From: Synergistaceae bacterium
GTDB taxonomy: Bacteria; Synergistota; Synergistia; Synergistales; Synergistaceae
Direction of reading: 5' to 3'
NCBI GenBank assembly: GCA_012513245.1
Contig: JAAZCN010000064.1
Coordinates: forward strand, 1-11,112
Length of the DNA: 11,112 nt
The position numbers and the translations under genes were made by a program. Below, in pieces: positions 1 through 5,827 of this stretch. Positions within the stretch are counted from its first letter, which is position 1. The number at the start of each line of letters is the position of its first letter. Below the pieces are notes generated by a model. The model saw only the letters and a program-made list of their open reading frames with translations, made no database searches and was not told the DNA's origin.

Positions 1-2
1 CC

Positions 3-80
3 TTTCCCGCTATTATTGTTGTACAGGAAAAAGCGGGTGCCGCCAACATTGTAAAAAGAAGACACAATGTTAAAAAATAA
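3..80 (+). CDS. C-terminal tail of an unidentified protein (partial)
   Basis: An open frame enters from the left edge and stops with TAA at 78-80. The visible tail is 25 residues, beginning FPAIIVVQEKAGAAN and ending in a basic segment (KRRHNVKK). The other two + frames also stay open to a stop within the first 75 bases, so the choice rests on composition: hydrophobic beta-like stretch followed by a charged tail. I do not recognise the family. An inverted repeat (AACATTGT at 45-52, ACAATGTT at 64-71) overlaps the 3' end and may be part of its termination signal, but no clean U tract follows. Confidence 0.35.
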   Translation, partial: FPAIIVVQEKAGAANIVKRRHNVKK

Positions 81-180
81 AGTTTTTTCATTAAAGAACA
101 ACCTCCTATATTATTATTTACCTTATTTTACTACCTAGAGCACAAATAATTGATTTCAAAATCAAAAATTCTTGCGCCAT

Positions 181-218
181 GTAATAAAATGGACACCCAG
201 AAAAACTTGGATGTCCAT
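181..218 (-). terminator. Probable Rho-independent terminator of the tautomerase gene
   Basis: ATGGACACCCAG (189-200) and CTTGGATGTCCAT (206-218) form a stem of about 11-12 bp around an AAAAA loop. Read on the minus strand, the one internal C/A mismatch becomes a G-U pair, and the hairpin is followed by TTTATTAC. That favours use on the minus strand, just after the tautomerase stop codon. Confidence 0.6.
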
Positions 219-254
219 GGTTTTGCAGTAATAGTCAAATGCTGGAAAAACTTA

Positions 255-443
255 TCAATGCTTCTTTTTTGAAAGCATCTCTCCGCCTACTCCAATGTTA
301 TCCTTGCTCATCTCGTTGAGAAGCACAACATAAGCTGCTTCAGGAATTCCCATAATATTGCTGGCTGTCTGTGTCAAAGCCTTGATCAGTTTCTCCTTTT
401 TGTCAACGTCCATATCTGAGCATTCTACCTTGATTACCGGCAT
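255..443 (-). CDS. 4-oxalocrotonate tautomerase-superfamily protein, 62 aa, atypical active site
   Basis: A small tautomerase-superfamily protein. Members remove the initiator Met so that Pro-1 acts as general base, and work as small oligomers. Visible here are MPVIKVE at the start, the helix around KKEKLIKALTQTA, and the family's C-terminal signature NEMSKDNIGVGGEMLSK. Length (62 aa) is normal. Aligned by eye to Pseudomonas 4-oxalocrotonate tautomerase, the two substrate-binding arginines (Arg11, Arg39) are not conserved: Met/Asp and Val stand there, and the active-site Phe50 is Ile. The fold is therefore well supported but the substrate is unknown; xylH/dmpI activity is unlikely. The start is set by a run of eight G (449-456) four or five bases upstream of ATG. 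It diverges from the dodecin gene and has its own promoter and terminator, so it is probably a single-gene unit. Confidence 0.85.
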   Translation of the reverse strand: MPVIKVECSDMDVDKKEKLIKALTQTASNIMGIPEAAYVVLLNEMSKDNIGVGGEMLSKKKH

Positions 444-500
444 AAAATCCCCCCCCTGATGTTTAGAAAATAGTTTGAATAGTATTATAATACCATGAAA

Positions 501-529
501 ATAATAAGAAGATTTTTCCGGAGAGTCAA
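501..529 (-). promoter_or_regulatory. Sigma-70 type promoter of the tautomerase gene
   Basis: Minus strand: TTGACT (524-529), 17-bp spacer, TATTAT (501-506). Transcription would start near 494. A perfect 12-bp palindrome, GTATTATAATAC at 482-493, lies exactly at the predicted start and could be an operator. Confidence 0.6.
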
Positions 530-547
530 TTTATTATGACAGCGTGA

Positions 548-556
548 TGATATAAT
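548..556 (+). promoter_or_regulatory. Extended -10 promoter of the dodecin gene
   Basis: TGATATAAT is a perfect TATAAT preceded by the TGn extension. The appropriate upstream position has no good -35 (it overlaps the -35 of the divergent tautomerase promoter), as expected for extended -10 promoters. The leader of about 90 nt contains two small hairpins (GCAAAAC 571-577 with GTTTTGC 597-603; GGATC 607-611 with GATCC 622-626). Confidence 0.55.
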
Positions 557-655
557 AGCTGTAGAGAGATGCAAAACTGATCAGATTAAAAGAAAGGTTT
601 TGCTCTGGATCAAGAGGCGAAGATCCAATCAATTTTTAGAAAAGGAGAGATAGAA

Positions 656-859
656 ATGGCGATAGTAAAGATAATCGAAGTTCTTGCTGAATCGAGCGAA
701 GGTTGGGAAGCGGCGGCACAGTCGGCTGTTACAGAAGCTGCGAAGACGGTTCACAACATTGAGAACGTTTATATTAAACATATGCAGGCAATAGTAGAGG
801 GAGACAAGATCACAAAGTATCGTGTTAATGCAAAGATCTCCTTCCTTGTAAAGAGCTAA
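656..859 (+). CDS. Dodecin, flavin-binding/storage protein
   Basis: Dodecins assemble into hollow cytosolic dodecamers that bind flavin pairs between subunits and are thought to buffer or store flavin. The 67-residue product matches the family along its full length: AIVKIIEVLAESSEGWEAA at the N terminus (Trp17 is the flavin-stacking position), a single helix (residues 17-33), then NVYIKHMQAIVEG and KITKYRVNAKISF strands; Gln44 sits at the flavin-contacting glutamine. The start is supported by AAGGAGAG eight or so bases upstream. It is monocistronic: own promoter at 548-556, strong hairpin after the stop. A decayed second dodecin lies at 7123-7332. Confidence 0.95.
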   Translation: MAIVKIIEVLAESSEGWEAAAQSAVTEAAKTVHNIENVYIKHMQAIVEGDKITKYRVNAKISFLVKS

Positions 860-871
860 CAGAAACCAATT

Positions 872-930
872 TTGCACATATTTGATCAAAGCGAGGACCG
901 CCGGAACATTGGCGGTCCTTGCTTGTGCAA
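872..930. terminator. Strong, probably bidirectional terminator hairpin
   Basis: The core stem of 12 pairs (891-902 with 911-922, including AGGACCGCC/GGCGGTCCT) has an 8-nt loop. Outer arms TTGCACA (872-878) and TGTGCAA (924-930) can pair as well. It lies between the convergent dodecin and cysteine-rich genes. U tracts are short on both sides (TTTGATC on minus, TTGCTTG on plus), so efficiency is uncertain, but its position suits both genes. Confidence 0.65.
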
Positions 931-951
931 GAGATATAAAGTCGTTGAACT

Positions 952-1167
952 CTATTTTTCTTTTTCGTGTTCCAGGACGAAATTAGCAAAGCCTTTAAAG
1001 GTATAGTCCTGCTCTCTGCTCATGTTCGGCTCTATCTTTCGGTAGAAGCAGGTTGGTATCTCGTTTTCCGCCAGACATTTTGCAATACAGGGCGTACATC
1101 CATGTGGATGATTCATGGGGTTGCAGCGGCATTCATAATCAACACATGTACAGAATGGAACTTTCAT
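952..1167 (-). CDS. Cysteine-rich small protein, DUF6485-like
   Basis: A 71-residue soluble protein with eight cysteines in the first 40 residues (C6, C8, C13, C15, C24, C27, C31, C40) plus His20 and His22. The core reads GCTPCIAKCLAENEIPTCFY, resembling the small anaerobe proteins annotated DUF6485 (CxC...CxxC..H/KxxxxxxPxCFF). The family assignment is from memory and moderate. The pattern suggests Zn or Fe-S binding; the function is unknown. The C-terminal 30 residues are charged. Two starts are possible, GTG (1168-1170) and ATG (1165-1167). AAGGAGGT at 1175-1182 is 5 nt from GTG and 8 nt from ATG, so ATG is preferred. It converges on dodecin and shares the 891-922 hairpin. Confidence 0.75.
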   Translation of the reverse strand: MKVPFCTCVDYECRCNPMNHPHGCTPCIAKCLAENEIPTCFYRKIEPNMSREQDYTFKGFANFVLEHEKEK

Positions 1168-1182
1168 CACATTGACCTCCTT

Positions 1183-1423
1183 AGCTAGGTAAGATCACTA
1201 CCTTTATTTTTACTAATTAGAAGCTGAATACTAAATTTAAAATAAATCTCGCATATTGAAAAGACCTATAGTTATAATATCATAGCTTAATCAATAATAC
1301 ACTTAAGATTTTTAAAGCCACATAAAATAGAAACCTACATATAAATAAAGTATTCAAAGAGGGCGAAGTCAGCTTTATAGAGGACATTCTCACTCCAAGT
1401 AGGTCTGTCCGGCAGAACACACA
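1183..1423. other. AT-rich spacer, no gene seen
   Basis: No reading frame with a ribosome binding site or a protein-like composition was found between the cysteine-rich gene and the baeRF terminator. A short inverted repeat, AGGTA (1187-1191) and TACCT (1199-1203) followed on + by TTTATTTTT, lies just upstream of the cysteine-rich gene's ribosome binding site. It could be an operator or chance. No convincing -35/-10 pair for that gene was found. Confidence 0.4.
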
Positions 1424-1459
1424 GAAAAGATCGGAACGCCCTTGATTCAGAGCGCTCCG
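1424..1459 (-). terminator. Rho-independent terminator of the baeRF gene
   Basis: On the minus strand CGGAGCGCTC (1459-1450) pairs with GGGCGTTCCG (1441-1432) over 10 positions including two G-U pairs. The loop is 8 nt and is followed by ATCTTTTC. It lies about 30 bp after the baeRF stop codon. Confidence 0.65.
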
Positions 1460-1490
1460 CATTGGTTTCGGATGTTACTGTTTTTTCAGT

Positions 1491-2639
1491 TTAATACCGT
1501 AAAACGGCCGCCAGCGACTCTCCGCCCGGCATTTCGTCCGGCACCATGGCGTAGACGTCTCCGCCGTTTCTCATGGTCTTTGCCGCTGCAAGATCGAGAA
1601 GGTCCTGAGCTCCCGCCGGGTGATCCTTCGAGATTTCGATAGAATCATTCTCCCTGTCATACCGTCCCCAGATCTGTTGATCCTTCGGGATGAAGAGAGA
1701 TTCTACTCTACCGTGCTCCGCCGCGCGAAGTGCTTCTGAAATGTTACTTGTGGTCTGCCCGGTGCCGGCAAGTTTAGAGTACTTTTCTTTCGCTTTTCGC
1801 ATATCTTCTCCGAAAATCGGTTCGACGAGAGGCCACGCTTTTTCATGAAGGCTCTCCGCGCTGAGTTCCTCGGGATTCCCCTTCACGCCTCCTTCAACAA
1901 GGTGGGGATACGTGTTTACCTCATTGTAGAGATGGAAAAGATATTCCACCCCTGCAAGGACGAGAGGAGCCTTTCTTCCCACCAGAATTCCGGAAAGTTC
2001 TCCGTCAATCAGGTTGAACCATTTTTGGATCCTGTCCTTATCGTCATCCTGAGGATTGTGCCCGTGGTACATGGCAGCCCGTTCTCCTCTCGCTGAAGAC
2101 GTTCCGGTGTGATATTGAAGATGGGCTTGCATCTCGTCGAAGTTCAGCTTCTCGGCAACGCTCGGGGGCATGTCCTCAAGATCAACTTCTTCTATCCGGT
2201 ACCGTGTACCCTCGAGGAGGCGCACCTGTTTTTGACTTAGAGCGAGAATGTAAAATCGTCCATCTCTCGCGAAGTAAGGAAGCAGAGGCTTTAGGTGAAA
2301 GCGGTCGGAGACCACTGCTAATTCTTCGAAAGAAACGGGAAGCCTGTAAAAGTGGCTCTCTCCGCCTCCCAGAAAAGCAGCCAGCCCATCGCTTTGATTC
2401 TGCCAGAAAAGTGAATTCTGAAGAAGCTGCCAGGCCGGTTGGAGACATTCTTTGATGTCCGCTGACTTCATTCCCTTTTTTTCAAGCCGTTCTTCTGCCG
2501 ATCGTAGGAGGTTCTTCCACCGGATAGGGTCCTGTTGGATCTCAGGCCCGCGGCGATGAGTCGGCATGTATAGTGAGACAAGCCACTCTTTATTCCCTTC
2601 CAATAGCGGTTCCAGTTCTTTCATTGTGAAAAAATCCAT
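1491..2639 (-). CDS. baeRF family 3 protein (bacterial archaeo-eukaryotic release factor-like)
   Basis: A 382-residue cytosolic protein of the baeRF group, bacterial relatives of the eRF1/Dom34/L7Ae-type release-factor fold that are predicted, not proven, to act at the ribosome. The family 3 hallmarks are an N-terminal LVSLYMPTHRRGPEIQQDPIRWKNLL (about residues 19-44), RFYILALSQKQVRLLEG in the middle domain (about 127-143), LVGRKAPLVLAGVEYL (about 219-234), and a C-terminal GGDVYAMVPDEMPGGESLAAVLRY. No classical GGQ peptide-release motif is seen. Length is normal for the family. GAGGAGGAGG, 8 nt from ATG, fixes the start. The gene stands alone between its own consensus promoter and terminator. 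Its codons are visibly richer in G+C than the flanking genes, hinting at separate ancestry. Fold assignment is secure; function is inferred only. Confidence 0.88.
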   Translation of the reverse strand: MDFFTMKELEPLLEGNKEWLVSLYMPTHRRGPEIQQDPIRWKNLLRSAEERLEKKGMKSADIKECLQPAWQLLQNSLFWQNQSDGLAAFLGGGESHFYRLPVSFEELAVVSDRFHLKPLLPYFARDGRFYILALSQKQVRLLEGTRYRIEEVDLEDMPPSVAEKLNFDEMQAHLQYHTGTSSARGERAAMYHGHNPQDDDKDRIQKWFNLIDGELSGILVGRKAPLVLAGVEYLFHLYNEVNTYPHLVEGGVKGNPEELSAESLHEKAWPLVEPIFGEDMRKAKEKYSKLAGTGQTTSNISEALRAAEHGRVESLFIPKDQQIWGRYDRENDSIEISKDHPAGAQDLLDLAAAKTMRNGGDVYAMVPDEMPGGESLAAVLRY

Positions 2640-2787
2640 GAAATGATCCTCCTCCTCGTAAACAACAATTTGTCCCTGCTCTCAGGGCGGAAGCCACAGT
2701 GAAAAAAGCTCTCCGCTCCCCTGCCAAGAGTTCAAGTCTTCAATGTAGACTAGCAGGGGACTAAAAAGCATGTTTTGTAAACTATTA
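2640..2787 (-). promoter_or_regulatory. Structured 5' leader of the baeRF gene, possible attenuator
   Basis: The predicted transcript starts near 2787 and has a leader of about 148 nt. P1 pairs TCCCCTGC with GCAGGGGA (2753-2760 with 2717-2724) and encloses an inner AGTCT/AGACT stem (2735-2739, 2747-2751). A second stem (GCGGA.AGC with GCTTCCGC, about 2687-2716) loops out the T6 run, and a third (CCCTG-AGAG-CAGGG, about 2673-2687) follows. The GCAGGG of the third can alternatively pair with the 5' arm of P1, so mutually exclusive folds exist. P1 is followed, after GCGGAGAGC, by TTTTTT. I could not match it to a known riboswitch consensus. Confidence 0.4.
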
Positions 2788-2790
2788 CAA
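2775..2790. promoter_or_regulatory. Inverted repeat at the baeRF transcription start
   Basis: TTGTAA-N4-TTACAA is a perfect 6-bp-arm inverted repeat that overlaps the predicted +1 of the baeRF promoter. The position suits a repressor operator. It is shorter than a Rex site (TTGTTAA-N4-TTAACAA), so no regulator is named. Confidence 0.35.
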
Positions 2791-2793
2791 CTT

Positions 2794-2822
2794 ATTATAA
2801 GCGACTCCTTTGGTCATGTCAA
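2794..2822 (-). promoter_or_regulatory. Perfect consensus sigma-70 promoter for the baeRF gene
   Basis: Minus strand TTGACA (2817-2822), exactly 17 bp, TATAAT (2794-2799). Both hexamers match consensus at all six positions, so strong vegetative transcription leftward is predicted unless it is repressed at the inverted repeat over +1 or attenuated in the leader. Confidence 0.85.
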
Positions 2823-3066
2823 GACTTTGTAGACGTTACTGTACCCCGTGTTGAACAGGTTTCGAGCCCTGGCTGTGCCCACAGTTACTATTATTTCAAA
2901 AATAAAAAATACAGTTATTCTTAATTGCCAAAGGTTTTTATTATCATATCCTTCTTGCTGTTTTTAATTAAGAAACTACTTTAAGAATCTATATCGCACT
3001 AAAGCGTAATTGACTATAAAATATCATCATACTCAATATAGAGTAAATGATTTTGGGGGAATAATT
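2823..3066. other. Intergenic region upstream of the cobalamin operon; weak + promoter candidate
   Basis: No gene was seen. A possible + promoter is TTGCCA (2925-2930), 16 bp, TATCCT (2947-2952). It is flanked by a 9-bp inverted repeat, TTCTTAATT (2918-2926) and AATTAAGAA (2966-2974). TTGACT at 3010-3015 is an alternative -35 but lacks a good -10. I searched by eye for the B12-box and adjacent conserved blocks of a cobalamin riboswitch and found none. Confidence 0.3.
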
Positions 3067-3999
3067 TTGCAGATATTAGCGGCATTTTTGCTGGATGTTT
3101 TTTTGGGAGATCCCAAGTGGATCCCACACCCAATAAAGTTGGTGGGACACCTTATAACCTTTTATGAAAATATATTTTATTCTGAAAAAAATGGTAAAAT
3201 ACGTGGAATTGTCTTTTGTGTATCAGTCCTTGCCACAGTAATGACATTTATTGCTTTAGTAATGTTTGTTGCTGAACTCACCGGAAGATTGGCACAGGTA
3301 GCGCTCAATATTTATCTGCTTTACTCAGCGATTGCATTTAAATCTTTGAAGGATGAATCTCTTCCTGTTGTTCAAGCACTTGTCAACAAAGATATTAAAC
3401 TTGCTCGTAAAAAAGTTAGTGGTATCGTCGGACGCGACACAGGACAGCTGGATGAATGTGGAGTTATCAGGGCAACTGTCGAAACCATAGCCGAAAGCTA
3501 CATCGATGGAATTATCTCTGTGCTTTTCTGGATGACTGCAGGTTCACTTTGCGGATTCGCTGCCCTTTTTACCTGGTTTTTCAAAGCTGCAAGCACGATG
3601 GATTCTATGGTTGGGTATGACAACAAACGCTACCATGATTTTGGATGGGCAGCGGCTAAACTTGATGATGTTTTAAATTTCATTCCGGCACGTCTTGGTG
3701 CTCTCATAGCGATTTGCGCCGGAGCGATCGCTGGAATGAATTATCGCCGAGCCTATAAAATATTCCTAAGAGACAGATTGAACCACAAAAGCCCAAACAG
3801 TGCGCACGGCGAAAGTGTATTTGCCGGGCTTTTAGGCATACGCTTGGGGGGTGGAGCCTTTTACTCCGGCGAATGGAAGTCTCACCCGACGCTTGGTGAA
3901 GATCTGCGTAAGCCCGAACCAAACGATATTATTCGTGCGCATAATATCCTTAATATTTCCGCCATACTATGCGCAGTTATTATTTTTGTTTTATCATAA
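3067..3999 (+). CDS. cbiB: Adenosylcobinamide-phosphate synthase CbiB
   Basis: An integral membrane enzyme that attaches aminopropanol (or its phosphate) to adenosylcobyric acid, making adenosylcobinamide (phosphate). The 310-residue product has the family order: N-terminal ILAAFLLDVFLGDPKWIPHPIKLVG; a hydrophobic helix near residues 60-90; VSGIVGRDTGQLDECGVIRATVETIAES (about 118-145); STMDSMVGYDN followed by FGWAAAKLDDVLNFIPAR (about 177-215); a C-terminal membrane helix. The usual AEN...PLFW is AES...VLFW here. The TTG at 3067 is chosen over the upstream in-frame TTG at 3010 because GGGGGA lies 7 nt before it, the protein then begins where the family does, and the decayed copy at 10478 keeps the same TTG with the same 7-nt spacing. 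It is the first gene of the cbiB-cobD-cobC operon. Confidence 0.93.
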   Translation: MQILAAFLLDVFLGDPKWIPHPIKLVGHLITFYENIFYSEKNGKIRGIVFCVSVLATVMTFIALVMFVAELTGRLAQVALNIYLLYSAIAFKSLKDESLPVVQALVNKDIKLARKKVSGIVGRDTGQLDECGVIRATVETIAESYIDGIISVLFWMTAGSLCGFAALFTWFFKAASTMDSMVGYDNKRYHDFGWAAAKLDDVLNFIPARLGALIAICAGAIAGMNYRRAYKIFLRDRLNHKSPNSAHGESVFAGLLGIRLGGGAFYSGEWKSHPTLGEDLRKPEPNDIIRAHNILNISAILCAVIIFVLS

Positions 4000-4067
4000 G
4001 TACGTCAGCGAAGAGGGCTGTCTTTCTTTCAGAAAAAGGCAATACATAATCAAAAGAGGAGTTCATA

Positions 4068-5084
4068 ATGACTAAAGAATTTAGGTGTCACGGCGCAAAT
4101 CCGGAAAAATTATATACACTCTTTAATTTAGAGGTACCGGATCATATTTTTGATTTTAGCACCAATATAAATGCAGTAGAACAGAGAGAGGGATTTTCTC
4201 CCGACATTCGCACTGTGCTTGAAGATTACCCTGATGATGAGTGTTTTGCTCTTAGGTCCCTCCTTTCGAAAAAGGAGGGCATGGCGCAAGAAAATATTCT
4301 CGTAACCAGTGGTTCTAACGAAGCGATATATCTCATCGCATCATATGAATCTGCGAGAGAAAACCGAATTCTCCAACCTGTCTATGGAGAATATCTGCGT
4401 GCCTTGAATAATTACAGTGCACGTTGCCTCAATATATTTGATCTCAACAGTTCGAATATTCCTGTAAACGGAACAGTTTGGCTTTGCAACCCATGTAACC
4501 CGACGGGTAATTTTATTCCTGACATACAGCTCATAGACTTGGCAACAAAACACCCGGATACGCTCTTTATTATTGATGAAGCCTACAGAGATTTTATTTG
4601 GACTGAAGAGAGACAACTCCCCTGCCGCATGTTACCGAATGTGATACGACTCCGTTCTCTGACTAAGATATACAACCTCTGCGGGGCACGAATTGGCTAT
4701 ATCATTTCTAGCGTTGAGGCAGTAGAACGTCTAAAAAAAAGACAACCAAGCTGGAGTGTCAGTAGCCTGGCACAACAGGCAGCACTCTATTTCCTTGCTG
4801 ATGAAACCTTAATTGACCGAACTAAGAGATATTACTCGACGGAAATGTCTAGGTTAATTTCGGCAGTTAGAGAAATAGGGTTTTTCGTATTGCCAACCAG
4901 TGTAAACTATTTTTTAATGGGTACGGATAATGACGAAAAACTTATCCACTTCCTCTTGGGACATAGCATTGTAGTTCGCCATACAAGAAACTTTCCAGGT
5001 CTTGATGGGAAATATGTTCGTATTGCAGCAAGGACCCGGGTTGAAAATGATCTTTTAATAGCCGCGCTGAGGGATTATCAATGA
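4068..5084 (+). CDS. cobD: L-threonine-O-3-phosphate decarboxylase, CobD-like PLP enzyme
   Basis: A cytosolic fold-type I PLP enzyme. CobD makes (R)-1-amino-2-propanol phosphate, the substrate CbiB attaches to the corrin. The 338 residues show HGAN at 8-11 and DFSTNIN at 29-35, the CobD/HisC-like N terminus; SGSNEAI at 81-87; NPCNPTG at 141-147; IIDEAY with Asp170; SLTKIYNLCGARIGY with the Schiff-base Lys200; and a C-terminal VRIAARTRVEND with the carboxylate-binding Arg318. It is slightly shorter than Salmonella CobD (364). AGAGGAG six or seven nt before ATG supports the start. It lies 68 bp after cbiB and its stop overlaps the start of the phosphatase (ATGA). A histidinol-phosphate aminotransferase is the alternative by sequence alone; the cbiB neighbour decides for CobD. 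Confidence 0.9.
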   Translation: MTKEFRCHGANPEKLYTLFNLEVPDHIFDFSTNINAVEQREGFSPDIRTVLEDYPDDECFALRSLLSKKEGMAQENILVTSGSNEAIYLIASYESARENRILQPVYGEYLRALNNYSARCLNIFDLNSSNIPVNGTVWLCNPCNPTGNFIPDIQLIDLATKHPDTLFIIDEAYRDFIWTEERQLPCRMLPNVIRLRSLTKIYNLCGARIGYIISSVEAVERLKKRQPSWSVSSLAQQAALYFLADETLIDRTKRYYSTEMSRLISAVREIGFFVLPTSVNYFLMGTDNDEKLIHFLLGHSIVVRHTRNFPGLDGKYVRIAARTRVENDLLIAALRDYQ

Positions 5085-5677
5085 AAATATTCCTCATCCG
5101 TCATGCACAATCAATTGCCAATTCAACAAATGTCTGGACCGGACAACGCGACATTCCGCTATCGCCGCAAGGCATAGAAGAACAGGGAGCAATATGTGCA
5201 CGTTTTTCATATCCTGATGCTGAGCTGTATTTCTCATCTCCTCTCTTGCGCTGCACACAGTCGCTTGAAATAATTTACGGGCGATCGCCGGATTATATTA
5301 CGGAAGAGTTTTTAGAGTGTTCGCTTGGTATCCTTGAGGGTAAACAATATACAAATCTCGATGACGATCCAAATTACATCGCATGGACCACCTTCCCAGA
5401 AAGGTCAATAGAGAACGGAGAGAGTTTTAATGGCTTTACGGAGCGCGTTTGTGATGGCTTTGAGAAATTACTTTCGTCTCTTATATCGAAGGGTATATCA
5501 TCGGCTGCTGGAACAATGCATGGCAATGTGATGCGTGCGATATTACACCGTTTTGCTGACCCCGGCATACCTCACGGGCATTGGTGTATTCCGAACGGAG
5601 GTATGTACATACTGGATTTCGACACAGAAAGAAACCTTTGTTCCTGGAACAAAGCCCCGGATTTTCTTTTCAAATAA
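5081..5677 (+). CDS. cobC: Histidine phosphatase, probable alpha-ribazole phosphatase (CobC-like)
   Basis: A cytosolic histidine-phosphatase superfamily enzyme, 198 residues. Visible are the LIRHAQS motif with nucleophile His8 (residues 5-11), SSPLLRCTQS with Arg57, Glu79 in the L-E-C-S-x-G-I-L-E-G acid segment, and the second histidine in GTMHGNVMRA (His147). In cobalamin synthesis CobC removes the 5'-phosphate of alpha-ribazole phosphate or of adenosylcobalamin phosphate. That role is inferred from the 4-bp overlap with cobD; phosphoglycerate-mutase-like enzymes share these motifs. It is probably translationally coupled to cobD. No other nucleotide-loop genes (cobU, cobS, cobT) are present in the window. 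A decayed homologous segment lies at 10647-10765. Confidence 0.85.
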   Translation: MKIFLIRHAQSIANSTNVWTGQRDIPLSPQGIEEQGAICARFSYPDAELYFSSPLLRCTQSLEIIYGRSPDYITEEFLECSLGILEGKQYTNLDDDPNYIAWTTFPERSIENGESFNGFTERVCDGFEKLLSSLISKGISSAAGTMHGNVMRAILHRFADPGIPHGHWCIPNGGMYILDFDTERNLCSWNKAPDFLFK

Positions 5678-5727
5678 CAGAACAGGATCTTCACTTGTAA
5701 CCTGCATTCCCGCAACATCATACCTAC

Positions 5728-5748
5728 TTTCACGCTAAGGCGTTGAAA
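5728..5748 (+). terminator. Hairpin after the cobalamin operon, weak terminator candidate
   Basis: TTTCACGC and GCGTTGAAA pair over 8 bp with one bulged T around a TAAG loop, 50 bp after the phosphatase stop. No U tract follows on the + strand, so it may only be a transcript-end stabiliser or a Rho-dependent end. Confidence 0.3.
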
Positions 5749-5786
5749 ACATTGAAAATTTCGTACTCTTGCTATTAACTTTTTGC

Positions 5787-5822
5787 TCTTTTTATTGGAA
5801 TAATTATACCAATAAAAGGAGG
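5787..5822 (+). promoter_or_regulatory. Hairpin sequestering the ribosome binding site of the transposase remnant
   Basis: The arm at 5787-5798 (containing TTTTATTGG) pairs with 5809-5820 (CCAATAAAA plus GGA), 12 positions with one G-U, around a 10-nt AT-rich loop. The 3' arm contains most of the AAGGAGG ribosome binding site (5816-5822), so a read-through transcript would hide it. Such hairpins near the inner end of insertion sequences commonly prevent activation by external transcription. Confidence 0.45.
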
Positions 5823-5827
5823 TCACT

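Noticed and set aside
150..165. TTGATT/AATCAA hairpin after the partial first gene
   Set aside because: Only 6 weak A-T-rich pairs and no U tract on the + strand; too weak to call a terminator.
629..889. Long open frame opposite the dodecin gene
   Set aside because: It is the antisense of a well-supported gene, has no ribosome binding site, and its composition is explained by dodecin codons. A similar frame opposite 7123-7332 led to recognition of the remnant.
1256..1278. TTGAAA and TATAAT on the + strand suggesting a promoter
   Set aside because: Spacing is only 11 bp and there is no + strand gene downstream.
1280..1462. Minus-strand frame of 60 codons after the baeRF gene
   Set aside because: Its beginning overlaps the baeRF terminator hairpin, it lacks a ribosome binding site, and the product has no recognisable features.
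2857..2885. GGTTTCGAGCCCTGG resembling a tRNA T-arm
   Set aside because: Only a 4-bp CAGG/CCTG stem forms with an 8-nt loop, and no acceptor, D or anticodon arms can be assembled upstream on this strand or the other.
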